Under the pieces are notes generated by a model. That model saw nothing but the letters and a program-made list of their open reading frames with translations, was not told the DNA's origin and ran no database searches. A stretch of DNA of 64,000 bases, from the NCBI GenBank assembly GCA_002354805.1, contig DEMH01000003.1, positions 113,110-177,109 on the forward strand, written 5' to 3'. Every line of letters starts with the position of its first letter. Positions within the stretch are counted from its first letter, which is position 1. This DNA is from Gammaproteobacteria bacterium UBA2675. Lineage in GTDB: Bacteria > Pseudomonadota > Gammaproteobacteria > Pseudomonadales > Pseudohongiellaceae. Shown here piece by piece: positions 18,816-27,192 of this stretch. The translations under genes were made by a program, and so were the position numbers.

Positions 18816-19454
18816 TCAGGGTTTGATCAAACCCGCCCGTATCGCAATAATCGCCAGCTCGGCACTGTTTGACGCGTTGAGCTTCTGTTTGATGTTGTAG
18901 AGGTGGGTGCCGATAGTGCGCGGACTTAATGACATGGCATCAGCAATTTCCTGCACTGATCGACCTTTGGCAAGTTCCAGAAAAACTTTGAATTCTTTTT
19001 CGCTCAGTGCATCCAGTGGGTTTTTCGAACCTGATACCTGTTCGACCGCCATTGCCTGTGCGATTTCCGGTTCCAGATAGACCTGACCCTTGTGCACAGC
19101 ACGAACCGCCTGCATCAATACATCAGCTGCCGATCGCTTGGTCACATAGCCTGACGCACCCGCTTTAAGTACCCGGCGGGCATGCATGATATCTTCATGT
19201 GCTGACAGCACCAGAATTCTCTGTTGCGGGTTTTTGGCCAACACTCTGCCGATGGTTTCCAGCCCGCCCATCCCCGGCATGGAGATGTCCATGATCAGAA
19301 CATCCGGAGCCAGTGTCTGGAGCTGTTTCAGTGCGTCTTCGCCACTCTGGGCTTCCCCGAGCACCTCGATATCATCGGAACCTTGCAGCAACAGCTTGAA
19401 GCCCATGCGGACGACCGCATGATCGTCCACCAACATGACGCTAATCTTTTTCAT
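18816..19454 (-). CDS. NarL/FixJ-family response regulator
   Basis: A DNA-binding regulator of 212 residues. The receiver domain has acidic residues D10/D11, phospho-acceptor D56 (in LIMDISMPG) and the late lysine in YVTKR. A LuxR-type helix-turn-helix follows from about 148 (LSEKEFKVFLELAKG, VQEIADAMSLSPRTIGTHLYNI). Its ATG overlaps the stop of the upstream kinase gene by four bases, so the two form a cognate pair. Targets are not visible. By position it could regulate the divergent pqq operon, as NarL-type regulators do for PQQ-dependent oxidation in pseudomonads; this is inference. Confidence 0.92.
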   Translation of the reverse strand: MKKISVMLVDDHAVVRMGFKLLLQGSDDIEVLGEAQSGEDALKQLQTLAPDVLIMDISMPGMGGLETIGRVLAKNPQQRILVLSAHEDIMHARRVLKAGASGYVTKRSAADVLMQAVRAVHKGQVYLEPEIAQAMAVEQVSGSKNPLDALSEKEFKVFLELAKGRSVQEIADAMSLSPRTIGTHLYNIKQKLNASNSAELAIIAIRAGLIKP

Positions 19455-20869
19455 GGCTTCGTTTCTTCCTGACCCACGGGTAGTTCAGCGCGGATAGTTG
19501 TGCCAGCGGCGGGGATGGACTCATAGCTGACTTCGCCGCCGAAGGCCTGAACGCGTTCCTTGATGCCAGCCAGACCGAAACGGCGAGTCTCTGCAAAGTC
19601 CTCGCTGAGACCTTTGCCGTCATCGCGGATGACGATCTTGAGGCGATCGACTTGTTGCGCCTCATGCTTGTCAGCCTGCACCGATAATGACACCTCAACA
19701 TTTGCGGCTTCGGCGTGTTTGACCACATTGGTCAGCGACTCCTGCACCACACGATAGACAGTGATATTAACGTTTTCATCATACTGATTAAGCGCATCCT
19801 CTGTGGTCAACACGATACGGAGTTGCGGATGCTGTTTTTGATACTGCGAGATCAGCTCGTCGATGGCATCATTCAATCCCAGGTGGTCCAGCGCGCTGGG
19901 TCGTAACTGGCGGATCATCGAGTGAACCACATCATAAATGTGTGATGCCACCTCAATGATGGTTCTTGCATTGCGTCGGGTTTCTTCGTTGTCAGAGTCG
20001 CTGCGATTGGCAATGGTGGTGCCGACAGTCTTGATGGCAGTGATGCATTGTCCAAGTTCGTCGTGCAGCTCTCTGGCAATCGCGCGGCGCTCTTCCTCAA
20101 GTTTCACCTGTATCAACTGAGTAAAACGTCGGTTCTGTTCCAGTTCTTTCTCTGCTGCCAGCCGCTGCTGCTCTTCCCGGGCTAGCCGGGCATTATCAAT
20201 CAGTGCCTCTTGCAGGGACGAGGCCATGCGATTAAAAGTCTGAGAGATCGCATTGAACTCTGGCAGGTCGTAGTGCTGAAGCCTGACATCGTAGTTGCCT
20301 CGCTCCATTTCAGTCAGTGCGGTGACGATGTCGTTCAGTGGTTTCAGTGTGCGGCCCAGAATCTGGTAGACCGCAATATTCAGCAGGATAATGATGGCGA
20401 GCACGAAGAGAGCAAACTGCCAAAGCTCATCCCAGGCATCGAGTACGGATCGTGAGGAGTCAGGTGTAATCAGTATGGAGCCGCCAGGAACTGGCAGCCT
20501 GACTTCACTGGTATTTGGAGCGACCAGGGCACTGAACCAGTCGGGAGCCCACCGGCCCTGCTTGTAGTCCGAGGGAGGGGACTCGTATATCAGTTGATTA
20601 TTGGTGTCATAGATGCGTACTTCATTGGCGCGCACGCGACCGACATTTCTCATGTAATCAACCAGGCTGGCCATGGGATCTGATATTTGTGCCAGTTCCA
20701 GCGGTGAGGGCGCGATAGCCTGCAGCAGCTGGATGGCGACCCGAGTGCCCGCCTCAATCTCCTGGCCTATTGATCGGCGTTTGTAATCAATCAGCATATA
20801 GGCCATGACAGCCAGGCAAGCGATGCCAACCAAAGAAATACTCAGGCCAACCCGAAAGCGCAGATTCAT
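19451..20869 (-). CDS. Membrane sensor histidine kinase (HisKA_3 type)
   Basis: An inner-membrane kinase of 472 residues. Transmembrane helix 1 is at about 8-27, a periplasmic region of roughly 120 residues follows, helix 2 is at 150-170, then a HAMP linker and a coiled coil to about 250. The phospho-acceptor is H269 in RELHDELGQ (HisKA_3). The ATPase domain has the N box (VVQESLTNVVKHAEA) and G box (DDGKGLSEDF, RRFGLAGIKERV). It overlaps the response regulator start by four bases and follows the iminopeptidase with a 9-base gap, giving an iminopeptidase-kinase-regulator operon. The ligand is unknown. Confidence 0.92.
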   Translation of the reverse strand: MNLRFRVGLSISLVGIACLAVMAYMLIDYKRRSIGQEIEAGTRVAIQLLQAIAPSPLELAQISDPMASLVDYMRNVGRVRANEVRIYDTNNQLIYESPPSDYKQGRWAPDWFSALVAPNTSEVRLPVPGGSILITPDSSRSVLDAWDELWQFALFVLAIIILLNIAVYQILGRTLKPLNDIVTALTEMERGNYDVRLQHYDLPEFNAISQTFNRMASSLQEALIDNARLAREEQQRLAAEKELEQNRRFTQLIQVKLEEERRAIARELHDELGQCITAIKTVGTTIANRSDSDNEETRRNARTIIEVASHIYDVVHSMIRQLRPSALDHLGLNDAIDELISQYQKQHPQLRIVLTTEDALNQYDENVNITVYRVVQESLTNVVKHAEAANVEVSLSVQADKHEAQQVDRLKIVIRDDGKGLSEDFAETRRFGLAGIKERVQAFGGEVSYESIPAAGTTIRAELPVGQEETKP

Positions 20870-20878
20870 ATCAGCCTC

Positions 20879-21832
20879 TCATTCCTGGGTCCGCAACAGG
20901 TCGCGCATCGCATCTGTTTCTTCGCGTAATGCGCTGGCCATGCTATCGGAAAGTCCGCTATGCCCGGCCTTGCCTACCAGGCGAAATCGGGCATTAGGCA
21001 GTTGCTCGCTCAGTTGCCATGCGGTGATTGGAGGGCAGACCATGTCCAGCGCACCCTGGACGATTGTCACCGGCATGGCGAGAGACGCTGCGCTGTTCAG
21101 CAATGACACATCCGCAAGAAAACAGTGATGCCTTAGATAATGCAGCTGGATTCTGGCACGATTCAACAAGGCCTGACTCGGCTGCAGTTCCGTTGTCGAA
21201 GATTGCCCGTTTGACTCAACACCGATGCTCATAATCTGCATTTCATAGTTTACCCAGCGCACAGCCGCCTCACTGGCAAGTCTTTCATCGCTGCTGAACA
21301 CTGCGTCATGATATGACTGGATCAGGTCGTCGGACATACCGTCAGTCAGCTGCTGGAATGCGGCCGGGGCAAACCGTGAGAGGCCGTTGGTGAACCACTC
21401 TACTTCATTATCTGTGGCCAGAAACACGCCACGCAGAATCATGGCAGCCACATGTTGTGGAAATTTTCTTGCATAGGCGAGTGCCAGGGCGCTGCCCCAG
21501 GAGCCGCCAAACAGCATCATCCTGCCTTCGATGCCAAGAATCTCTCTCAGAGCGTTAATGTCCTTGATTAGAGCCTGAGTGTTGTTGTCGCGAGTCTCAC
21601 CTGCCGGCAGGGACTGCCCGCTGCCGCGCTGGTCGAACAGCACAACGTCGAAGAACTCGGGATCGAAATAGCGCCGGTGATTGGCGTATATTTGACTGCC
21701 GGGTCCCCCGTGCAGGAACACAACAGGGTACCCGCCTTTGCGTCCGCAACGTTCAACGTAGAGTGAATGGCTTGGCGAGACCTGGATCCATTGTTTCTCC
21801 CTGGGCTCAATATGTGGATAAAGCGTGTTGAT
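20879..21832 (-). CDS. pip: Proline iminopeptidase-like alpha/beta hydrolase, start codon not canonical
   Basis: A cytoplasmic S33 peptidase that removes N-terminal proline from peptides. Motifs: HGGPGSQ (oxyanion region), FDQRGSGQS, nucleophile Ser in GGSWGSALAL, later Asp in QGALDMVCP and His in KAGHSGL. The conserved N-terminal part (LYPHIEP, then HSLYVERCG) is encoded in frame upstream of the first GTG at 21721, so that GTG is internal. Between it and the in-frame TAA near 21885 there is no ATG, GTG or TTG. The best position for a start is the ATC codon at 21832-21830, with GGGGGT just before it, giving 317 residues, normal for the family. It may use a rare start, have lost its ATG, or contain a sequencing error. 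Confidence 0.78.
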   Translation of the reverse strand: MNTLYPHIEPREKQWIQVSPSHSLYVERCGRKGGYPVVFLHGGPGSQIYANHRRYFDPEFFDVVLFDQRGSGQSLPAGETRDNNTQALIKDINALREILGIEGRMMLFGGSWGSALALAYARKFPQHVAAMILRGVFLATDNEVEWFTNGLSRFAPAAFQQLTDGMSDDLIQSYHDAVFSSDERLASEAAVRWVNYEMQIMSIGVESNGQSSTTELQPSQALLNRARIQLHYLRHHCFLADVSLLNSAASLAMPVTIVQGALDMVCPPITAWQLSEQLPNARFRLVGKAGHSGLSDSMASALREETDAMRDLLRTQE

Positions 21833-22084
21833 ATGACCCCCGGCTATTCGGATTGGCTTGTAAGTTGTTATGAAGACGGCACTTTTTTACAGGGTTGAGA
21901 TGATTTTGCCAATAGTGCACGGCACAATCTAATGAAAATCATGAGTCGCAATTGCTGATTATGCGGCTGCCTGAACACTCCCGTCGGGGCAACAATCAAG
22001 ACGCTTCAGACGCCGGTTGTTGTGATCTTCTGGCTCCGTAGCCCCGCTTAGCCGGGAAAACCCATTTACCTCGGAGATTACACT

Positions 22085-22156
22085 ATGTGGACTAAACCTG
22101 CTTACACCGAAATGCGTTATGGCTTTGAAGTCACCATGTACTTCGCCAACCGTTAA
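22085..22156 (+). CDS. pqqA: PQQ precursor peptide PqqA
   Basis: The 23-residue substrate peptide for PQQ synthesis, too short for routine gene calling. Glu15 and Tyr19 lie in the conserved EVTMY segment and are the two residues that are cross-linked and become the cofactor. Length and the MW-KPAY start match gammaproteobacterial PqqA. CGGAG at 22072-22076 precedes the ATG by 8 bases. A perfect terminator hairpin follows at 22178, then pqqB, so pqqA can be made in excess over the enzymes. Confidence 0.96.
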   Translation: MWTKPAYTEMRYGFEVTMYFANR

Positions 22157-22177
22157 TTTTCAATTAATGGTGAAACC

Positions 22178-22224
22178 ACAAAGAGAAAGCAGCCGGCACC
22201 AATGACTGCTTTCTCTTTGTTTTT
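22178..22224 (+). terminator. Intra-operon terminator/attenuator between pqqA and pqqB
   Basis: ACAAAGAGAAAGCAG (22178-22192) and CTGCTTTCTCTTTGT (22206-22220) form a perfect 15-bp stem with a 13-base loop, ending in five T. It fits a partial rho-independent terminator that would leave most transcripts as pqqA only, with readthrough into pqqBCDE. Confidence 0.85.
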
Positions 22225-22239
22225 GGCCAAGGATACCCT

Positions 22240-23157
22240 ATGAGAGTTCATGTCCTGGGTTCCGCTGCGGGCGGCGGCTTTCCGCAGTGGAATTGCAACT
22301 GTCCGAATTGTGATGGTTTGCGCAAAGGTACTATCAAAGCCACAGCCCGCACCCAGTCCTCCATTGCGGTCAGCAGCGATAACATCAACTGGCTGCTGTT
22401 TAATACATCACCCGATATTCTGACCCAATTTCAGCAATTCCCGGAGTTGCAGCCGGGACGTGCCATTCGCGACACCGCTATACGTGGCATTGTCTTGATG
22501 GATGCGCAGATCGATCACACCACTGGCCTGTTCATGCTACGGGAAGGCAAAACGCCGCTGGATATCTATTGCACTGATATGGTCCACGAGGATCTGACCA
22601 GAGGCAACCCGATATTCAATGTGCTGGGGCATTTTTGTGGCGTGACCTGGCATCAGATTCCCACAGCAGCGGGCAGTAGCTTCGAAGTAGAAGGTATTGA
22701 TGACATCCGCATTACGGCTGTGCCACTCAGCAGCAAGGCGCCACCATTCTCTCCGCACCGTCACGATCCGCATGAAGGTGACAATATTGGCATTCAGCTG
22801 GAAGACACGCGCAGCGGCAAGAAGCTTTTTTATGCGCCCGGGCTGGCATCAATCGAACCGCATCTGCTGCCATTCATGCAGCAGGCCGATTGCCTGATGG
22901 TGGATGGCACCTGCTGGACGAATGATGAAATGCGGGCACTTGGGATCAGCAACAAACTCTCCCTTGATATGGGACACATGCCTCAGTCAGGCCCGGACGG
23001 TATGATCGAGGCACTAAAACAGTTTTCAGCCTCCAAAAAGATACTTATCCATATCAATAATACCAACCCTATCCTGCGCGAGGATTCGCGCGAGCGGGCT
23101 ATTCTGCAGCAGGAGAAGATTGACGTGGCATTCGATGGCATGGACTTCAGCCTTTGA
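22240..23157 (+). CDS. pqqB: PQQ biosynthesis protein PqqB
   Basis: A metallo-beta-lactamase-fold protein of 305 residues that acts in PQQ assembly, where it has been shown to hydroxylate a tyrosine-derived intermediate. Family blocks seen: VLGSAAGGGFPQWNCNCPNC at the N terminus (cysteine cluster), MDAQIDHTTGLFMLREG and FAPG-like FYAPGL, then MVDGTCWTNDEM and HINNTNP near the end. The canonical HxHxDH of other lactamase-fold proteins is absent, as normal for PqqB. It follows pqqA after the attenuator and precedes pqqC by 34 bases. Confidence 0.96.
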   Translation: MRVHVLGSAAGGGFPQWNCNCPNCDGLRKGTIKATARTQSSIAVSSDNINWLLFNTSPDILTQFQQFPELQPGRAIRDTAIRGIVLMDAQIDHTTGLFMLREGKTPLDIYCTDMVHEDLTRGNPIFNVLGHFCGVTWHQIPTAAGSSFEVEGIDDIRITAVPLSSKAPPFSPHRHDPHEGDNIGIQLEDTRSGKKLFYAPGLASIEPHLLPFMQQADCLMVDGTCWTNDEMRALGISNKLSLDMGHMPQSGPDGMIEALKQFSASKKILIHINNTNPILREDSRERAILQQEKIDVAFDGMDFSL

Positions 23158-23191
23158 GTTCCAAGTGTCCTTTAAAAGCAGGAGTTTTACC

Positions 23192-23932
23192 ATGATAGCT
23201 GATACTGATTCGCCCTGGTCAGTCGAAGAGTTTGAAGCCCGCCTGCGTGCCAAAGAAAAGAATTACCATATTTTTCATCCATTCCACATCGCCATGAACA
23301 ACGGGCAATGCACAAAAGCCCAGGTGCAGGGCTGGGTGCTGAACCGCTTTTATTATCAGGTGATGATTCCCATCAAAGATGCCGCCGTGATGTCCAATAT
23401 GCCGGACAAAGAGCACCGCCGATTGTGGGTGCAGCGTATTCTGGATCACGATGGCCTGGAAGGAGAAGACGGCGGTATTGAAGCCTGGCTGGCGCTGGCC
23501 GAGGCTGTGGGTCTGACGCGCGAGGAAGTGGTGTCGCTTAAAAAAGTGACACCCGGTGTAAAGTTCGCTGTGGACGCCTATGTGAACTTTGCCAGAACCG
23601 CTCCCTGGCAGGAGGCTGTGTGTTCCTCGCTGACCGAGTTGTTTGCGCCCACCATCCACCAGAAGCGTCTGGACAGCTGGCCGGAACATTATCCGTGGAT
23701 TGACGCCAAAGGTTACCAGTATTTTCGCAAGCGCCTGTCGGAAGCGCGACGTGATGTTGAGCATGGTCTGCGTGTCACACTGGCGTATTTCACAACGCGT
23801 GCCGAACAGGAGCGGGCACTGACCATTCTGCAGTTCAAGCTCAATGTGTTGTGGACCATGCTGGATGCCATGCAGGTCACTTACGGCATTGGTGAGTCAA
23901 ACGCCGGGGCGATAGCGAGGATGGCTGAATGA
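23192..23932 (+). CDS. pqqC: Pyrroloquinoline-quinone synthase PqqC
   Basis: A cofactorless oxidase that performs the last ring closure and eight-electron oxidation to PQQ. 246 residues, helical fold; family blocks include YHIFHPFHIAMNNGQ, WVLNRFYYQVMIPIKD and the C-terminal LNVLWTMLDAM. The ATG at 23192 is chosen because AGCAGGAG lies 7 bases before it; the frame is open further up within the pqqB end. Its TGA overlaps the pqqD ATG (ATGA), indicating coupling. Confidence 0.96.
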   Translation: MIADTDSPWSVEEFEARLRAKEKNYHIFHPFHIAMNNGQCTKAQVQGWVLNRFYYQVMIPIKDAAVMSNMPDKEHRRLWVQRILDHDGLEGEDGGIEAWLALAEAVGLTREEVVSLKKVTPGVKFAVDAYVNFARTAPWQEAVCSSLTELFAPTIHQKRLDSWPEHYPWIDAKGYQYFRKRLSEARRDVEHGLRVTLAYFTTRAEQERALTILQFKLNVLWTMLDAMQVTYGIGESNAGAIARMAE

Positions 23933-24201
23933 GTTTGCAAGTTGATAGGCCGCTTAAACTTGCCAGGCAATACAAACTGCAATGGGAGAAGGCACAGGAT
24001 GCGTGGGTGCTTCTGTACCCCGAGGGAATGATCAAGCTGGCCGGTGGTGCCGGTGAAATTCTCACACGCATCGATGGCGAGCGCAGTACGCAGGACATTG
24101 TCGCAAATCTGCAATCTGCATTTCCTGGTGCGGACCTGCAGCAGGATGTCATCGATTTTCTGGAGCATGCCTATGACAAAGGCTGGATCACCCCTGTCTG
24201 A
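23929..24201 (+). CDS. pqqD: PQQ peptide chaperone PqqD
   Basis: A 90-residue peptide chaperone (RiPP recognition element) that binds PqqA and presents it to the radical SAM enzyme PqqE. Recognised by the winged-helix-like fold segments LQWEKAQDAWVLLYPEG and GGAGEILTRIDG, then IVANLQ and VIDFLEHAYDKGWI. Overlaps pqqC by four bases, and its last 29 bases overlap the start of pqqE. Confidence 0.95.
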   Translation: MSLQVDRPLKLARQYKLQWEKAQDAWVLLYPEGMIKLAGGAGEILTRIDGERSTQDIVANLQSAFPGADLQQDVIDFLEHAYDKGWITPV

Positions 24202-25324
24202 TAACATCAAACCACCACTGTGGGTTAATGCCGAAATTACCTACAAGTGTCCGTTGCATTGTGTGTTCTGCTACAACCCGCTGAACTATGCGTCAACGTT
24301 CGAGAAGGAACTGTCTACGGAGCAGTGGCTAAAGGCGTTGCGCGAGGCGCGGGAACTGGGTGCCGTGCAGCTGGGCATTTCTGGTGGTGAGCCGCTGATG
24401 CGTGACGATTGTGAAGAAATTGTCGCGGAGGCCAGCAAGATGGGTTATTACGTCAACCTGCTGACCTCCGGCATCGGCCTGACCGAAGAACGTATTGCCG
24501 CATTCAAGGCGGGTGGCCTGGATCAGATTCAATTGTCCTTCCAGGACTCCACGAAGGAGATGAACGATTTTCTGTCCAGCACACGGACCTTTGATCTCAA
24601 GCGAAAAGTGGCCCGCCTGATCAAGCAGTATGACTACCCCATGGTGCTGAACGTGGTCCTGCATCGCCTGAACATTGACCATATCGAACAGATACTGCAG
24701 ATGGCGGAAGAGATGGGAGCCGACCATGTTGAGCTGGCGAACAGCCAGTATTACGCCTGGGCCCTGAAGAACCGTGAACAGCTGATGCCCAGTCGTGAAC
24801 AGCTTGAACACGCCGAAGCCGTCTGTAATCAGTTTCGCGAGCGCCTGCGTAACAGGATGAAGTTGTACTTTGTCGTACCGGATTATTATCAGGATCGGCC
24901 CAAGGCCTGCATGAATGGCTGGGGTACCGTGTTCCTGAATATCGCGCCCGACGGTCTGGCACTGCCCTGCCACGAAGCCCGCATGCTACCCGGCCTGGAG
25001 TTTCCCAATCTACGCGATCAGGACGTCCGCAGCATCTGGTATGAGTCGGAGGCTTTTAATGCCTACCGAGGCGATAGCTGGATGAAAGAACCCTGTCGCA
25101 GTTGCGATGAGAAGCACAAGGATTTTGGCGGCTGTCGCTGCCAGGCCTATATGCTGACGGGCGATGCCCGTAACGCCGATCCGGTGTGCAGCAAATCCCC
25201 TCACCATGCCCTCGTTACCGATCAGGTGGCGCTGGCGCAAAGAGCCCAGTCCAATGACGACGAAGTGCGTCCGGTAATCATTTTTCGTGACGACAAAAAC
25301 TCTCGCGCATTTCTGGATGAGTGA
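24173..25324 (+). CDS. pqqE: Radical SAM PqqA peptide cyclase PqqE
   Basis: A radical SAM/SPASM enzyme that forms the Glu-Tyr carbon-carbon bond in PqqA. At 383 residues it has the CxxxCxxC cluster motif at C26, C30 and C33 (CPLHCVFC), SGGEPL nearby, and a C-terminal SPASM region with multiple cysteines (CMNGWG, LPCHEAR, CRSCDEKHKDFGGCRC). The ATG at 24173 is preferred: GGAG lies 7 bases before it and the length fits the family. The frame is open further upstream inside pqqD but has no support there. It ends the operon; a separate small peptide gene with its own binding site starts 131 bases later. Confidence 0.96.
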   Translation: MTKAGSPLSDNIKPPLWVNAEITYKCPLHCVFCYNPLNYASTFEKELSTEQWLKALREARELGAVQLGISGGEPLMRDDCEEIVAEASKMGYYVNLLTSGIGLTEERIAAFKAGGLDQIQLSFQDSTKEMNDFLSSTRTFDLKRKVARLIKQYDYPMVLNVVLHRLNIDHIEQILQMAEEMGADHVELANSQYYAWALKNREQLMPSREQLEHAEAVCNQFRERLRNRMKLYFVVPDYYQDRPKACMNGWGTVFLNIAPDGLALPCHEARMLPGLEFPNLRDQDVRSIWYESEAFNAYRGDSWMKEPCRSCDEKHKDFGGCRCQAYMLTGDARNADPVCSKSPHHALVTDQVALAQRAQSNDDEVRPVIIFRDDKNSRAFLDE

Positions 25325-25455
25325 ACAACGCGCCGGGTGGCTGCATGCTTATTTCGTGTCATGCTCTAACAGTGCAGGTCCTGTCGGATTCGTCTATAAC
25401 TCTTGGTGAGAGCCGAGATTTCGGCTCATTTCTAAATTGGCAGGAGGTCATGGCA

Positions 25456-25653
25456 ATGAGAGAGCTTACGGATAGCGAAATCGCAATGGTTGGGGGTGGG
25501 AATGTATGGCAGTTCGTAAAGAATACCGCGTTGGGAGGCGCTGTATGGGATAGTGTGAAGTTCGTCAGATCCTGGGCTGCAGATACTTTCTTCGCAAGTG
25601 ACGGTTCAAGTGGGTCTCGTTACCCTATAGAAGACTGTCAGGAATGTAGCTGA
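25456..25653 (+). CDS. Double-glycine-leader peptide, bacteriocin-like
   Basis: A 65-residue peptide. It opens with MRELTDSEIAMVGGG, a close match to the double-glycine leaders of class IIb/cerein-7B-like bacteriocins (ELTxxEIxxVxGG), which are cut by C39-peptidase ABC exporters. The predicted core of about 50 residues is amphipathic, has a GG-containing hydrophobic stretch (TALGGAVW) and ends with two cysteines (CQECS). AGGAGGT at 25442-25448 is placed 7 bases before ATG 25456. No exporter is nearby. The adjacent membrane gene could give immunity. Because pqqD/pqqE are just upstream, modification by a RiPP-type enzyme cannot be excluded but nothing shows it. Confidence 0.7.
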   Translation: MRELTDSEIAMVGGGNVWQFVKNTALGGAVWDSVKFVRSWAADTFFASDGSSGSRYPIEDCQECS

Positions 25654-25664
25654 TAACCTTTGGC

Positions 25665-25700
25665 GCCGACCAGTCATTCGCCGAACGATGGCTGGTCGGC
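25665..25700 (+). repeat. 13-bp hairpin between leader peptide and membrane gene
   Basis: GCCGACCAGTCAT (25665-25677) pairs with ATGGCTGGTCGGC (25688-25700), with one G-T wobble and a 10-base loop. It has no T-run and ends one base before the ribosome binding site of the next gene. It could stabilise the peptide mRNA or reduce readthrough into the membrane gene. Confidence 0.75.
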
Positions 25701-25715
25701 TAGGAGCATTTGCTG

Positions 25716-26078
25716 ATGCGACTGTCTTGGTTCTATGTCGTTCTTGCTGTTTGGAGCGCCGTCTTTTTCTTCTTTGCTCAATCATTTTTCGCGCCGTTGC
25801 TGGATGTCGAATTGCGGCCCTCGAACGAAGCATTGTCAGCAGGCGGGTTCATCGTCACTGTAGGCTTTCTGTGGGCGTCCATAAAGCCAAGTGGGAGTGG
25901 CCCACTTCACGTGAGGATTGCTGTCCGGATGGTTTTCTTCGTCACCTATATGACTTATGAGATGGTGATTGGCCAAGCAAGATTTGGTGCGACTGATTGG
26001 TTGTTTCTCTCCCTCTGTTGTCTTATAACAATTGTCCCACTATTACTCGAATCACGACGCGCTCTGCGCTCCCGCTGA
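25716..26078 (+). CDS. Small four-helix membrane protein, possible immunity protein
   Basis: A 120-residue protein with four predicted membrane helices (about 5-27, 40-56, 68-84 and 94-111) and a short basic tail (ESRRALRSR). The ATG at 25716 has TAGGAG 9 bases upstream; a TTG at 25710 is too close to that site. Not recognised as a named family. Size, topology and its position directly after the double-glycine peptide are typical of bacteriocin immunity proteins, which is the basis for the suggestion. Confidence 0.6.
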   Translation: MRLSWFYVVLAVWSAVFFFFAQSFFAPLLDVELRPSNEALSAGGFIVTVGFLWASIKPSGSGPLHVRIAVRMVFFVTYMTYEMVIGQARFGATDWLFLSLCCLITIVPLLLESRRALRSR

Positions 26079-26194
26079 ATTTTCTATGTGGCACCTTGGA
26101 GAAAGACGTAATCGCGATATAAACTCTAGTGTCATAGCAGGGTTCTACTACTCAAGCTCGCACGTAGATACCACTTCTTATCAGTCTGCGATTC

Positions 26195-27052
26195 ATGGAT
26201 TTATCAAGTTATATTGTCATTCTGTTTCTGTGCACACTCGTCGTGGCAGTTTTCCTTTGGCTGTTTGTCTATCCAGCCTGGCGGCGCAGGCGCCTGGAGG
26301 CAACACCATTTCCCGTAGAATGGGAAAAGATCGTAGAGCAGCGACTGCCGTTCTATGGGGCCATGTCACCAGACCTCAAAAGAGCACTACAGGTCCGCAT
26401 CACACACTTTATAGCTGACAAACGGTTTGAAGGGTGCGCCGGCCAGGTGATTGATGATGACGTCAGGGTCAGTATTGCAGCCCAGGCCTGCCTGCTGATC
26501 CTCAATCGTCCGAGTGACTACTATTCAGAGTTGCGCACCATTCTGGTGTACCCAGCCGGATTTTTAGTGCGGCACGATAATGTCGACGAGTACGGGCTGG
26601 TATCACATGATGCACACGCGCTTTCTGGTGAGTCGTGGAACAACGGGCGTATCATCCTCTCCTGGGAGGATGTCAGAACCGGTGCCAGCGACTTCAGAGA
26701 TGGCGTAAACGTCGTCCTGCATGAGTTTGCCCACCAGCTCGACCATCAAAGTGGCGCCACCAATGGAGCGCCGCTTCTGACAGACAGCCATTCAAAGCGG
26801 CAATGGGCAACCGTTTTCAGTGCGGAGTTTGAACGCCTGCGGGCGCTGGCGATGTCATATGACACTGATTTTATTCAGACGATCAATGACGAAGTGCTGG
26901 ACTTTTATGGTGCCACCGAACCCGCCGAATTCTTTGCCGTATCCACGGAGGCATTTTTCGAGAAACCCCGACAGCTGGCTGTCCAGCATCCGCAGCTATT
27001 TGAGCAACTGCACCGCTACTATGGTATTGATCCGCGAGAGTGGCAGCACTGA
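26195..27052 (+). CDS. mtfA: MtfA-like zinc-dependent peptidase (M90)
   Basis: A 285-residue metallopeptidase of the MtfA family. In E. coli, MtfA binds the repressor Mlc and so affects glucose uptake regulation. The zinc motif HEFAH is at 176-180 within VVLHEFAHQLDHQSG, and a downstream glutamate in EPAEFFAVSTEAFFE completes the site. Unlike E. coli MtfA it starts with a membrane helix (about 5-26) followed by WRRRRLEATPFP, a layout found in many proteobacterial homologues. Whether an Mlc-type partner exists here is unknown. No good ribosome binding site is seen. Confidence 0.87.
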   Translation: MDLSSYIVILFLCTLVVAVFLWLFVYPAWRRRRLEATPFPVEWEKIVEQRLPFYGAMSPDLKRALQVRITHFIADKRFEGCAGQVIDDDVRVSIAAQACLLILNRPSDYYSELRTILVYPAGFLVRHDNVDEYGLVSHDAHALSGESWNNGRIILSWEDVRTGASDFRDGVNVVLHEFAHQLDHQSGATNGAPLLTDSHSKRQWATVFSAEFERLRALAMSYDTDFIQTINDEVLDFYGATEPAEFFAVSTEAFFEKPRQLAVQHPQLFEQLHRYYGIDPREWQH

Positions 27053-27192
27053 CGCCACCCCAACTCACGGTTTCTAGAAAGCCGCATCATGGATGCAATC
27101 AATCAAGATTTGCTGTATAAGATATGTCGCAAGCGATATAAATTGCAGGTCGCCAGCGCGATCATGGAATACCAAATTACAAGGGGAGTGAC

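Noticed and set aside
20879..21900. Frameshift at the 5' end of the iminopeptidase
   Set aside because: The conserved N-terminal block is read in the same frame as the rest, and the other two frames upstream give no fitting start or homologous sequence, so loss or replacement of the start codon is simpler.
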